A stretch of DNA of 45,337 bases from Methylococcaceae bacterium (lineage in GTDB: Bacteria; Pseudomonadota; Gammaproteobacteria; Methylococcales; Methylomonadaceae). Position 1 is the first letter of the stretch, and every line of letters begins with the position of its first letter. Of the stretch, positions 1 to 7,337 are shown in pieces. The notes below the pieces were generated by a model. The model was given only the letters and a program-made list of their open reading frames with translations, searched no databases and was not told the DNA's origin. The position numbers and the translations under genes were made by a program. The stretch spans positions 1-45,337 of the forward strand of contig DAOUTG010000011.1 in the NCBI GenBank assembly GCA_030626845.1, read 5' to 3'.

Positions 1-180
1 ACAGGCCGTTGGATATTTGGGGCATTAATTGGCATCATGGTCGTTTTAGTGCGTGTCGTTAATCCTGCGTTTCCAGAAGGGATGATGTTGTCAATTTTAT
101 TTGCCAACATGTTTGCGCCTGTGATTGATTACTTTGTGGTTCAAGCAAATATTAAAAGAAGGATGAAACGTCATGTCTAA
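1..180 (+). CDS. nqrB: Na+-translocating NADH:quinone reductase subunit B, C-terminal fragment
   Basis: Only the last 59 codons are present, because the gene starts before the window. They encode a hydrophobic stretch containing [20 protein letters not shown], followed by APVIDYF and a short basic tail (KRRMKRH). This is the usual end of NqrB, the membrane subunit that carries covalent FMN and riboflavin and forms part of the Na+ channel. The flavinylated threonine lies upstream and cannot be checked. The stop codon overlaps the nqrC start by 8 bases, which indicates translational coupling in the nqr operon. Identity rests on the ending and on the four following nqr genes. Confidence 0.9.
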   Translation, partial: TGRWIFGALIGIMVVLVRVVNPAFPEGMMLSILFANMFAPVIDYFVVQANIKRRMKRHV

Positions 181-1060
181 TGAAAAGAAACAATGTAAAA
201 CCACGGCTAGTCTTTGTGTAAAATTAGACAAATGTGAACATTACCAAAAATTCGCACAATACCGCGATAAAATTTTAGCCTTAAGTAATGAAAGCTTAGA
301 AAAAACCATTGCGATTGCATTATCACTGTGTTTTGTCTGTGCGATTTTGGTTTCAATTTCAGCGGTGGCGTTAAAACCTTTACAAGTTGAAAACAAAGCG
401 ATGGATATGAAAAAAAATATCCTTGATGTCGCGGGTTTATTAACTGAAGGGTCAAATATCCATCAAGATTTTGCAGAAAAAATTGAGGCAAAATTAGTCA
501 ATATGGAAACAGGGGAATACGTTGAAGATCTGGACGTAATCACTTATGACCAGCGTAAAGCAGCTAAAAACCCCGCTCAAAATACCCTTATCCCTAAAGA
601 TAAAGATCTTGCGAGTATTAAAGTTAAAGCCAAAATTGCTAAAGTTTATTTAGTCAAAGAAGGCGAGGCGATTAAATCCATTATTCTTCCTGTTCATGGC
701 TATGGCTTATGGTCGACTATGTATGGTTTCTTAGCTTTAGATGCCGACGGTCAAACCGTTCAAAGTATTAACTTTTACGATCAAGCAGAAACACCTGGAT
801 TAGGCGGTGAAGTCGTTAATCCTAATTGGCGTGCGTTATGGTCAGGTAAACAAGTTTATTCTGAATCGGGTGAGGTTGCTTTGAAATTAATTAAAGGAGT
901 CGTTGATAATACAAAAGACGGTTCTGAATTTCAAGTCGATGGTTTAGCAGGTGCGACTCTGACAAGTACAGGGGTGAGCAACTTAATTAAATACTGGATG
1001 AGTAACGAAGGTTTTGCACCTTATTTAGATAAAATAAGACCTGAGTGCGAGGGAGAATAA
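173..1060 (+). CDS. nqrC: Na+-translocating NADH:quinone reductase subunit C (covalent FMN)
   Basis: NqrC carries a covalently bound FMN and passes electrons between the NqrD/E iron centre and NqrB. One N-terminal membrane helix spans about residues 45-67 and is followed by the family stretch [20 protein letters not shown]. The rest is the FMN-binding domain, ending in [10 protein letters not shown]. The expected FMN-linked threonine is Thr262; the usual SGAT reads AGAT here. At 295 residues it is longer than the roughly 255-260 typical of the family. The extra residues form a charged leader of about 40 residues before the helix, with cysteines at 8, 15 and 21. No in-frame ATG allows a shorter start before the helix, and the start overlaps the nqrB stop, so the extension looks real. 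Confidence 0.96.
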   Translation: MSNEKKQCKTTASLCVKLDKCEHYQKFAQYRDKILALSNESLEKTIAIALSLCFVCAILVSISAVALKPLQVENKAMDMKKNILDVAGLLTEGSNIHQDFAEKIEAKLVNMETGEYVEDLDVITYDQRKAAKNPAQNTLIPKDKDLASIKVKAKIAKVYLVKEGEAIKSIILPVHGYGLWSTMYGFLALDADGQTVQSINFYDQAETPGLGGEVVNPNWRALWSGKQVYSESGEVALKLIKGVVDNTKDGSEFQVDGLAGATLTSTGVSNLIKYWMSNEGFAPYLDKIRPECEGE

Positions 1061-1061
1061 A

Positions 1062-1730
1062 ATGGATAATGAAACAAAAAAAGTATTAACCGACCCCTTA
1101 GTCAATAATAACCCGATTACGTTACAAGTCTTAGGGATTTGTTCGGCATTAGCCGTGACCTCACAAATGTCAACCTCATTGATTATGGCGGTGGCATTAA
1201 CAGCGGTAACCGCGTGTTCAAGTGCGGCGATTAGTTCGATTCGTAATCATATTCCCAGTAGTATTCGGATTATTGTACAAATGACCATTATTGCGTCATT
1301 AGTGATTGTGGTCGATCAACTGTTAAAAGCCTTTGCTTACGATGTGAGTAAACAATTATCGGTTTTTGTCGGCTTGATTATTACTAACTGTATCGTCATG
1401 GGACGTGCCGAAGCGTATGCAATGAAAACCCCGCCGATGGCAAGTTTCATGGATGGGATTGGGAATGGCCTCGGTTATAGTTTAATTTTAATTATCGTGG
1501 CTTTTTTTCGAGAACTATTAGGTTCTGGAAAATTATTAGGCATTGAAATTTTTCCCTTAATCAAAGATGGTGGCTGGTATGAACCGAATGGTTTAATGCT
1601 ATTACCTCCGAGTGCATTCTTTATTATCGGCTTAATTATTTGGGTTTTCCGTCAATGGAAACCCGATCAAGTTGAAGACCAAGATTTTAAAATTTTGGAT
1701 ATTTCACACGGTGAAGGAGGGCATCACTAA
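1062..1730 (+). CDS. nqrD: Na+-translocating NADH:quinone reductase subunit D
   Basis: This is an integral membrane subunit of Na+-NQR. About six hydrophobic helices are visible. Cys27 (GICSAL) and Cys110 ([13 protein letters not shown]) match the paired half-channel cysteines that, with those of NqrE, hold an intramembrane iron or 2Fe-2S centre. The length of 222 residues is slightly above the usual 210 or so. The excess is a hydrophilic C-terminal tail ending GEGGHH. It starts one base after the nqrC stop and overlaps nqrE by one base, consistent with tight operon packing. The assignment is secure from the [12 protein letters not shown] motif and the gene order. Confidence 0.96.
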   Translation: MDNETKKVLTDPLVNNNPITLQVLGICSALAVTSQMSTSLIMAVALTAVTACSSAAISSIRNHIPSSIRIIVQMTIIASLVIVVDQLLKAFAYDVSKQLSVFVGLIITNCIVMGRAEAYAMKTPPMASFMDGIGNGLGYSLILIIVAFFRELLGSGKLLGIEIFPLIKDGGWYEPNGLMLLPPSAFFIIGLIIWVFRQWKPDQVEDQDFKILDISHGEGGHH

Positions 1731-2338
1731 TGGAAGCTTATCTTAGTTTATTTTTGAAAGCGGTTTTCGTTGAAAACTTAGCCTTAGCCTTCTTCTTAGG
1801 CATGTGTACCTTCCTTGCGGTTTCAAAGAAAATCTCAACTGCAATGGGCTTAGGGATAGCGGTGATGGTGGTACAAATGATTACCGTCCCTGCGAATAAC
1901 CTGATTTACCATTTATTATTAAAAGAAGACGCGCTGGCATGGATGGGGATTACAGGGGTTGATTTAAGCTTCCTAGCCCTATTAAGTTGTATTGGCATGA
2001 TTGCGGCCTTAGTACAGATTTTGGAAATGATTTTAGATAAATTTTTTCCTGCTTTGTATCATGCGTTAGGGGTGTTTTTACCCCTTATCACCGTAAACTG
2101 CGCGATTTTAGGCGGCAGTTTATTCATGATTGAACGGGATTATGATTTTGGCGAAAGTATTGTTTACGGTGTAGGCAGTGGCTTTGGTTGGGCATTAGCG
2201 ATCACAGTGATGGCGGGTGTACGTGAGAAATTAAAATACAGCGATATTCCAACAGGTCTACAAGGCTTAGGAATTACTTTCATCAGTGCAGGATTAATGT
2301 CATTAGGATTTATGGCATTCTCTGGCATTCAACTTTAA
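1730..2338 (+). CDS. nqrE: Na+-translocating NADH:quinone reductase subunit E
   Basis: This membrane subunit is homologous to NqrD in inverted topology and forms the other half of the iron-binding channel. Cys26 (FLGMCTFLA) and Cys124 ([10 protein letters not shown]) are the conserved ligand cysteines. The 202 residues match the family length, and the protein is almost entirely hydrophobic, with about six helices. The start codon shares a base with the nqrD stop (TAATG), implying coupled translation. The stretch [13 protein letters not shown] near the N-terminus is diagnostic for NqrE/RnfA-type subunits. The nqr context selects NqrE over RnfA. Confidence 0.96.
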   Translation: MEAYLSLFLKAVFVENLALAFFLGMCTFLAVSKKISTAMGLGIAVMVVQMITVPANNLIYHLLLKEDALAWMGITGVDLSFLALLSCIGMIAALVQILEMILDKFFPALYHALGVFLPLITVNCAILGGSLFMIERDYDFGESIVYGVGSGFGWALAITVMAGVREKLKYSDIPTGLQGLGITFISAGLMSLGFMAFSGIQL

Positions 2339-2350
2339 AAAGGTATCATA

Positions 2351-3571
2351 ATGCTTGAAATTTTATTAGGCGTGGTGTTTTTTACGGTGATCGTAATTGC
2401 ACTGGTCTTTATTATTATCGGCGCGAAAAGTAAATTAGTGGCTTCGGGTGACATCGAGATTCTTGTCAATGATGAGAAGACTATCCGTGTTCCCGCAGGT
2501 TCTAAATTACTGACTGCATTAGCCGATAATGAATTATTTATTCCCTCTGCCTGTGGTGGTGGCGGGACGTGTGGGCAATGTAAAGTTAAAGTTAATTCAG
2601 GCGGTGGTGAAATTTTACCGACGGAATTATCTCACATAACCAAAAGAGAAGCTGCCGAAGGTGAGCGTCTTTGTTGTCAAGTCACGGTTAAACATGACAT
2701 GAACATTGAAGTCGAAGACAGTGTTTTCGGTGTGAAAAAATGGGAATGTACGGTTAAATCCAATGATAATGTAGCGACGTTTATTAAAGAACTCGTCTTA
2801 ACATTACCTGACGGTGAAGCGATTAATTATCGTGCAGGGGGTTATATTCAAATCGAATGTCCTCCACATATCTCAAAATATGCTGATATGGAAGTGGCTA
2901 AAGAATTCCATGAAGATTGGGATAAATTTAACATTTGGCGTTATGTCTCCGATGTAAAAGAAGATACTTTGCGTGCGTATTCAATGGCTTCTTATCCTGA
3001 AGAAAAAGAAATCATGTTGAATGTACGGATTGCTACACCACCTCCAGGTGCGCCAGACTCAGTGCCTCCTGGAATCATGTCATCGTTTATCTTTAATTTA
3101 AAAGAAGGCGATAAAGTGATGGTATCAGGGCCTTATGGTGAGTTTTATGCCAAAGACACTGATAATGAAATGGTCTTTATTGGTGGGGGTGCGGGAATGG
3201 CTCCTATGCGTTCACACATCTTTGACCAACTAAGACGATTAGGCTCAAAACGCAAAATGTCATTTTGGTATGGCGCACGTAGTAAACGTGAAATGTTCTA
3301 TGTTGAAGATTTTGACATGCTCGCCAAAGAAAATGATAATTTTGATTGGCATTGTGCGTTATCTGACCCGATGAAAGATGATAATTGGGATGGGTACACA
3401 GGTTTTATTCACAATGTGATTTTAGAAGAGTATTTAAAGAATCATCCTGCACCCGAAGATTGTGAGTTCTACATGTGTGGACCTCCAATGATGAACAGTG
3501 CGGTAATAAAAATGCTGAAAGATTTAGGCGTTGAAGACGACCATATTATGTTGGACGATTTCGGCGGTTAG
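2351..3571 (+). CDS. nqrF: Na+-translocating NADH:quinone reductase subunit F (NADH dehydrogenase, 2Fe-2S, FAD)
   Basis: NqrF is the cytoplasmic electron entry subunit: it oxidises NADH through FAD and a 2Fe-2S cluster. One N-terminal anchor helix covers residues 3-24. A ferredoxin domain follows, with cluster cysteines 68, 74, 77 ([12 protein letters not shown]) and 109 (RLCCQ). The reductase part shows the flavin motif [15 protein letters not shown], the nucleotide loop [17 protein letters not shown], and the C-terminal LDDFGG. The 406 residues match the family. It is the last nqr gene and is followed within about 25 bases by a hairpin terminator. Nothing is unusual. Confidence 0.97.
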   Translation: MLEILLGVVFFTVIVIALVFIIIGAKSKLVASGDIEILVNDEKTIRVPAGSKLLTALADNELFIPSACGGGGTCGQCKVKVNSGGGEILPTELSHITKREAAEGERLCCQVTVKHDMNIEVEDSVFGVKKWECTVKSNDNVATFIKELVLTLPDGEAINYRAGGYIQIECPPHISKYADMEVAKEFHEDWDKFNIWRYVSDVKEDTLRAYSMASYPEEKEIMLNVRIATPPPGAPDSVPPGIMSSFIFNLKEGDKVMVSGPYGEFYAKDTDNEMVFIGGGAGMAPMRSHIFDQLRRLGSKRKMSFWYGARSKREMFYVEDFDMLAKENDNFDWHCALSDPMKDDNWDGYTGFIHNVILEEYLKNHPAPEDCEFYMCGPPMMNSAVIKMLKDLGVEDDHIMLDDFGG

Positions 3572-3593
3572 TTTTTTTAGCGAGCGTATTACT

Positions 3594-3636
3594 AAAACGG
3601 GAAGTCGAGATTAAACTTGGCTTCCCGTTTTTTATT
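3594..3636 (+). terminator. Rho-independent terminator of the nqr operon
   Basis: An 11-bp perfect stem (AAAACGGGAAG at 3594-3604 with CTTCCCGTTTT at 3621-3631) has a 16-base loop and runs into a short T tract. It lies just after the nqrF stop, separating the operon from the accessory genes that follow. Confidence 0.85.
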
Positions 3637-3650
3637 GGGATTTTTAAAAT

Positions 3651-3693
3651 ATGTACGAAATGATTTGTACATGCTAATTTTTAGTGGTACAAT
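3651..3693 (+). promoter_or_regulatory. Sigma-70-type promoter with overlapping palindromic operator candidate
   Basis: TTGTAC (3665-3670), a 17-base spacer and TACAAT (3688-3693) form a good promoter upstream of the small gene at 3726. An imperfect 22-bp inverted repeat, ATGTAC-nAA-4-TTn-GTACAT (3651-3672), covers the -35 box, where a repressor would block RNA polymerase. This is the expected arrangement for an autoregulated toxin-antitoxin operon. The operator role is inferred from position and symmetry only. Confidence 0.6.
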
Positions 3694-3725
3694 TCTCAGG
3701 GCATTAAAAAATGTAAGGGGATTAA

Positions 3726-4022
3726 ATGGGATTTAAAGAAATTAAACGTAAGGTGATTAGTTGCCTAGAAGAAGGAAATTTTTTACATGAACAGAGGAAT
3801 AATATTAAGATAAAAAATTTATTAGCAACGGGTGATATTACGATAGCAAATATTATTGATATTTTGAAGAAATCAAGGAGCAATGAGCATCAAAGTAGTC
3901 CTCATCATAGTATTTCAGGTGTTACTGTCCATATTATCAAAACATCGTATTCAGGTGATGAATGGTACATAAAATGGTATTTTATAGCACCAAATAGTGT
4001 TTTTATAAGTATTCATGAATAG
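3726..4022 (+). CDS. Small toxin-like protein (candidate RelE/MqsR/DUF4258-like fold)
   Basis: A 98-residue protein with no signal peptide or membrane segment. It starts at an ATG six bases after a strong ribosome-binding site (AAGGGG) and has its own promoter. The N-terminal half is predicted helical (FKEIKRKVISCLEEG, ITIANIIDILKKS). The C-terminal half is strand-rich: VTVHIIKTSY, WYIKWYFIAP and VFISIHE. Small helix-then-sheet proteins of this size with scattered His and Arg residues (SSPHH, HEQRNN) are typical of RelE/MqsR/DUF4258-type mRNA-cleaving toxins. I cannot name a family with certainty. The following zinc-finger gene would be the antitoxin. It could also be an unrelated small conserved protein. 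Confidence 0.55.
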   Translation: MGFKEIKRKVISCLEEGNFLHEQRNNIKIKNLLATGDITIANIIDILKKSRSNEHQSSPHHSISGVTVHIIKTSYSGDEWYIKWYFIAPNSVFISIHE

Positions 4023-4031
4023 ATAATTTTG

Positions 4032-4062
4032 AAAGATAAATGGAAATCTTCCGTTTATCTTT
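4032..4062 (+). terminator. Hairpin between the two genes of the toxin-like pair
   Basis: AAAGATAAATGG (4032-4043) pairs with CCGTTTATCTTT (4051-4062) over 12 bp with one G-U pair and a 7-base loop. The hairpin lies in the 70-base gap between the small toxin-like gene and the zinc-finger gene. The 3' arm is U-rich but no separate U tract follows. It could be a weak terminator or attenuator that sets the ratio of the two products, or an RNA-processing site. Confidence 0.45.
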
Positions 4063-4092
4063 TAAAACTAAACTCTAAATGAAGTATATATT

Positions 4093-4686
4093 ATGAATAT
4101 ATTAAAAGTTGATGATAAAGGACAAGCTATCTGTGAAGATTGTAAAAAAATTGTTGAAACGACTTATTTATTAAGAAATGTTCCTTTTAGCGATAACAGT
4201 GGTGTTGTTAAAAATGTTTTAGTCGGGGTTTGCAATCAATGTAATTCGGTAGTCTCCTTACCGCATCAATCAATGCCCTTAGTTAAAGAGCAATTAGAAA
4301 AACAGCGAGGAACACTTGAAAGTCGAGTTCCAGCCCATTTTATTGATATTCTTAATTTAGCAAGTTTTGAATTAAGTGGGTCAATAAATTTTACAGCCAC
4401 AATCATTAGATATTACCTTCATAACTTATCGAATGAAAATTTATCAAAGAAAGAGGTTAATAACTATTTAACGTGCGATTTAGCAAAGGGAAAAGCGCAA
4501 AAGCGTTTATCAATCAAAGGTAACAATATCACAAGAGATATTGAAAAACTTAAAAAGATAACAGATATTAATTCTACATCTAAATTGATTAAAATAATTA
4601 TTCTAAAGATAAATGAAGATATTTTAATGAAAAAAAATTTAGAATCTATTCATTTTTTAAAAACCTCCATTGCTATTACTAGCTAA
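4093..4686 (+). CDS. Zinc-finger protein, candidate antitoxin
   Basis: A 197-residue soluble protein of no family I can name. Its N-terminus has two CxxC pairs (Cys14/Cys17 and Cys47/Cys50), forming a likely four-cysteine zinc site like the YgiT/MqsA-type finger of antitoxins. A helical middle (about 80-115) is followed by a basic region. The stretch KRLSIKGNN followed by two helices (DIEKLKKITD, TSKLIKIIILKI) resembles a ribbon-helix-helix DNA-binding unit. Finger plus DNA-binding region, after a 98-residue toxin-like gene behind a palindromic operator, suggests an antitoxin/autorepressor in toxin-first order, as in mqsRA. The function is inferred. The codon use is strongly AT-rich, as in the neighbouring island. 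Confidence 0.55.
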   Translation: MNILKVDDKGQAICEDCKKIVETTYLLRNVPFSDNSGVVKNVLVGVCNQCNSVVSLPHQSMPLVKEQLEKQRGTLESRVPAHFIDILNLASFELSGSINFTATIIRYYLHNLSNENLSKKEVNNYLTCDLAKGKAQKRLSIKGNNITRDIEKLKKITDINSTSKLIKIIILKINEDILMKKNLESIHFLKTSIAITS

Positions 4687-4806
4687 ATTATTACTTAAAT
4701 GGGGTGTTGAAATAAAACTTTTTTTCTTTATTTTATACTATTTTTCAGTTGCTTATAGAGTGAGTAGAGCGTAATGTAGCGAAACCTATCCTATACTTGG
4801 TGAAAA

Positions 4807-4833
4807 TTGGGTTACAAAAAGCATGTAACCCAA
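4807..4833. repeat. Palindromic repeat remnant (TTGGGTTAC...GTAACCCAA)
   Basis: A perfect 9-bp inverted repeat with a 9-base loop. The surrounding GTAATGTAGCGAAACC and CCCAACCCACG resemble the widespread 'GGGTTACGCTTCGCTAACCCAACCTACG' type of intergenic repeat, here degenerate. It lies between the zinc-finger gene and the caspase-like remnant. No coding potential is seen at 4687-4868. Confidence 0.5.
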
Positions 4834-4868
4834 CCCACGTGGCTAACTTGAATTTAGAAATTTAAAAT

Positions 4869-5599
4869 ATGATTTTTTTTGAAAAAAAATTAATTTTTCT
4901 TATTTTTTTATTTCTTATTAATTGTACTGCATTCGCAAAACCAGAAATTACCGCTAAACCCATTTATATGCTTCTCAGTCAGGCAAGGTAACTCTTGATA
5001 AAGGTCATGATGGAGGAAATCCATTTGCCAGTGCTTTTATTGATTTATTAGCACTTAATGCTATTTCATTTCGTAGCTTTTATCAGAATCTAATTAAGTT
5101 AACAAAACAAAAAAGTAAGGGCTTTCAAAAACCAGAAGTTTATTTTCAAGATAAACAAGCAGATTGGCAATTTTTACCCACACCAGCAACTGAAAAACGC
5201 ATTGCTCTTATAATAATCTTTTCAAATTATAAGGATGTTGGTATAAGTTCCCTTCCTGGCGCAAAAAATGATTTAAAACGAATATCTAAAGCATTGAGTA
5301 AGGCGGGCTTTGACGTTCAAACTAACGTTGATTCAAGTAAACTAGAGCTTAATAAAATTTTGAAAAATTTTTCTAAACAATCTGAAACTTCAGATGTTTC
5401 TATGATTTATACGACAGGACATGGAGTAGAGGTCAATGGTGAAATTTACCTTATCCCTAGTGACAAGTTATTTGTATATAAGCAAGCTAAGTTACTCAAG
5501 GAGGCTATTAATTTAAAAAGATTTGGGAGTTCTGTTAAATCAAAAAAGATAAACTTAGTTTTTTATGGAGGCTGTCGTAACAATCCATTTGATAATTAA
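4869..5599 (+). pseudogene. Frameshifted, truncated caspase-like (peptidase C14) secreted protein
   Basis: From the ATG at 4869 a signal sequence (FLIFLFLINCTAFAKPE) is readable for 36 codons to a stop just after 4970. A second frame is then open from about 4977 to 5599, with no start codon at its beginning. It reads GKVTLDKGHDGGNPFASAF and later the caspase-family core: RIALIIIFSNYKD, SLPGAKNDLKRISKALSKAGF, the histidine motif TTGHGVEVNGEIYLIP and the cysteine motif YGGCRNNPF, where family members usually read DACRNNPF. Both catalytic residues (His, Cys) are present, but translation stops three codons after CRNNPF. A frame change near 4970-4985 joins the two parts. The best reading is a decaying periplasmic caspase-like gene. 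A programmed shift or sequencing error cannot be excluded. Confidence 0.7.
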
Positions 5600-5998
5600 T
5601 GACAAAAAATTAACCAATAGCCCATAGGGAGCTTGTAAAATATGGGAAAATCTAAAATTATTGTTTATAAGTATTATGATAATACAGAATATCAAAAACC
5701 TCATATTTAGCCCTGTAAGGTGCGATTATCCCACCCTACACGGATTTTAGAGCGACCAATAATTACTCCAAGTTTACGAACATTTTGTTTGCCAGCACTG
5801 GTGATTTCGGTGATAATTACTTTGCTAGCTACTTGGATTTTCTATGTTATTATATTTTCCAGTCATTAACTAATGATATAGAAATTCAGTGACAGGTTCT
5901 ATATCTTCTCCCATCTTAAGTTTGTAGCCCATTTTCTACTTGAAAAATTTTAATTGTTTACCCACTCTTTTATTCTACTAATTATATATAAATATATT
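5600..5998. other. Gene-poor intergenic stretch with repeat remnants
   Basis: No convincing gene is seen in about 400 bases. The stretch holds the degenerate repeat at 5714-5741 and a 9-bp perfect inverted repeat, GATATAGAA (5875-5883) with TTCTATATC (5897-5905). On the minus strand around 5745-5830 a short open stretch reads SKVIITEITSAGKQNVRKLG. It has no start or family I recognise and may be a fossil of a mobile element gene. Confidence 0.5.
5714..5741. repeat. Repeat remnant (TGTAAGGTGCGATTATCCCACCCTACAC)
   Basis: This resembles the common intergenic repeat family reading TGTAGGGTGGGAT...ATCCCACCCTACA. Its ends, TGTAAGGTG and CACCCTACA, are imperfect inverted repeats. A related degenerate palindrome occurs at 9784-9808. 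Confidence 0.45.
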
Positions 5999-6469
5999 AT
6001 GAAATTAATTGTTTTTATTATTATCCTTTTTACTTTAACCGCATGTTCAAATACAGGAAACTCTTTTTCAGGGATTCAAGCAATTGCACCTAAAGTAAGT
6101 TTAGATAATGTTCAACTTGTTAAAATGGGTTTATCTGAGCAAGTTTACCGATTACGTTTATTGATTAAAAACCCTAATTCTTTTCCTTTACCTATACAAA
6201 ACCTTAATTATCAATTATTTATTAATAATCAATCCTTTGCTAAAGGTTTAAGTAATAAAGCGGTGACTATTCCTTCTCTAGGAGAAGGGTATTTAGAAAC
6301 AGATATTAGTAGTAACTTAGCTGATGTAATTGAGGGTTGGGGGCAATGGTTTTCATTGGCAAAACGTACTTTAAATTATAAAATTACAGGGGATGTGGGA
6401 GTCACTAGTTTTGCTATTCCATTTCCTTTTCAATATTCCGATCAAGTCGATTTACAGTTAACTAAGTAA
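5999..6469 (+). CDS. WHy-domain (LEA14-like) lipoprotein
   Basis: The ATG at 5999 gives a 156-residue protein that starts directly with a lipoprotein signal (hydrophobic core FIIILF, lipobox LTAC, Cys16). A longer reading from an upstream TTG would put 15 residues before the signal and is less likely. The mature part fits the LEA14/WHy beta-sandwich domain: VSLDNVQLVKMGL, RLRLLIKNPNSFPLPI, LNYQLFINNQSFAKG, VTIPSLGEGYLETDI. In WHy proteins an NPNxxPLPI-type segment is characteristic. It is probably anchored in the outer or inner membrane facing the periplasm. It precedes a LolA-like protein and a beta-barrel on the same strand, a likely envelope set. No clear Shine-Dalgarno is seen before the ATG. 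Confidence 0.8.
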   Translation: MKLIVFIIILFTLTACSNTGNSFSGIQAIAPKVSLDNVQLVKMGLSEQVYRLRLLIKNPNSFPLPIQNLNYQLFINNQSFAKGLSNKAVTIPSLGEGYLETDISSNLADVIEGWGQWFSLAKRTLNYKITGDVGVTSFAIPFPFQYSDQVDLQLTK

Positions 6470-6483
6470 AATAAGCGATCAAT

Positions 6484-6516
6484 TTAAGATGTTAGCAATG
6501 GTTTGTTACATCTTAA
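6484..6516. repeat. Inverted repeat upstream of the LolA-like gene
   Basis: TTAAGATGT (6484-6492) pairs perfectly with ACATCTTAA (6508-6516), and an imperfect TAGCAA/TTGTTA inner extension lengthens the stem. It sits in the 88-base gap between the WHy lipoprotein and the LolA-like gene. It may be a weak terminator, attenuator or operator; no T tract follows. Confidence 0.4.
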
Positions 6517-6557
6517 GTCGGTAACTATAAAATATAAATCTATAATTTGGAGAGAAA

Positions 6558-7337
6558 ATGAACTATTTTTTATTTATAATCATTATCAATTTATTTCCGA
6601 CATCAGTTTTTGCACAAACAGCACAAGAAAAAGGCTTGGAAATAGTTAAAGAAGTTGATAAACGTGATACAGGTTTTAGTGATACACAGGCTAAATTAGA
6701 AATGGTTTTAAAAAATAGGGGGGGAAATGAAAGTAGACGTTCTTTAAAAATGAAAACCTTAGAGATTATTGGTGATGGTGATAAAAGTCTAATCATTTTT
6801 AATACCCCACGTGATATTAAAGGCACGGCTTTTTTAAGTTTTACTCACGCTTTAGTTCCCGATGACCAATGGCTTTATTTACCAGCGTTAAAACGGGTTA
6901 AAAGAATTTCATCATCAAATAAATCAGGGCCTTTTTTGGGAAGTGAGTATTCTTTTGAAGATTTAACTTCATTTGAAATTACACGCTATAATTATCTTTA
7001 TTTAAAAGATGAAGTTGTGGATGGAATTGATTGTTTTATTATTGAAATGCGACCTAATTATGAATATTCAGGTTATACCCGCCAAATTGGGTGGATAGAT
7101 AAAACACGCTACCTTATTATTAAAGCTGAATATTATGATCGTAAAGATAGTTTATTAAAAACTCAGCTTTTTAAAAACTATAAACAATATTTAGAAAAAT
7201 ATTGGCGCGCTTCTGAACAATTAATGAGCAATCATCAAAATGGTAAAAGTACTGAATTATTATGGGAAGATTATACATTTGGTGTGGGGTTGATAGAAAG
7301 AGATTTTGATAAAAACACTTTAAAACGTGCTAGATGA
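6558..7337 (+). CDS. Outer-membrane lipoprotein-sorting-like periplasmic protein (TP_0789/LolA-like fold)
   Basis: A 259-residue protein with a cleavable signal peptide (about residues 1-19, ending SVFAQ) and a good ribosome-binding site (GGAGAG). The pattern DTQAKLEMVLKNRGG, TLEIIGDGDKSLIIFNTP, GTAFLSF, DDQWLYLPALKRVKRISSS, GPFLGSEYSFEDL and IEMRPNYEYSGYTRQIGWID matches proteins annotated 'outer membrane lipoprotein-sorting protein'. These have a half-open LolA-like barrel and are often encoded beside RND/MMPL exporters. No exporter gene is present here. Its stop overlaps the next start (ATGA), so it is coupled to the beta-barrel gene. A role in moving lipid or a hydrophobic ligand between membranes is inferred from the family. 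Confidence 0.85.
   Translation: MNYFLFIIIINLFPTSVFAQTAQEKGLEIVKEVDKRDTGFSDTQAKLEMVLKNRGGNESRRSLKMKTLEIIGDGDKSLIIFNTPRDIKGTAFLSFTHALVPDDQWLYLPALKRVKRISSSNKSGPFLGSEYSFEDLTSFEITRYNYLYLKDEVVDGIDCFIIEMRPNYEYSGYTRQIGWIDKTRYLIIKAEYYDRKDSLLKTQLFKNYKQYLEKYWRASEQLMSNHQNGKSTELLWEDYTFGVGLIERDFDKNTLKRAR

Noticed and set aside
5954-5998. Longer start (TTG) for the WHy lipoprotein
   Set aside because: It would place 15 residues before a normal lipoprotein signal; the ATG at 5999 begins directly at the signal peptide.
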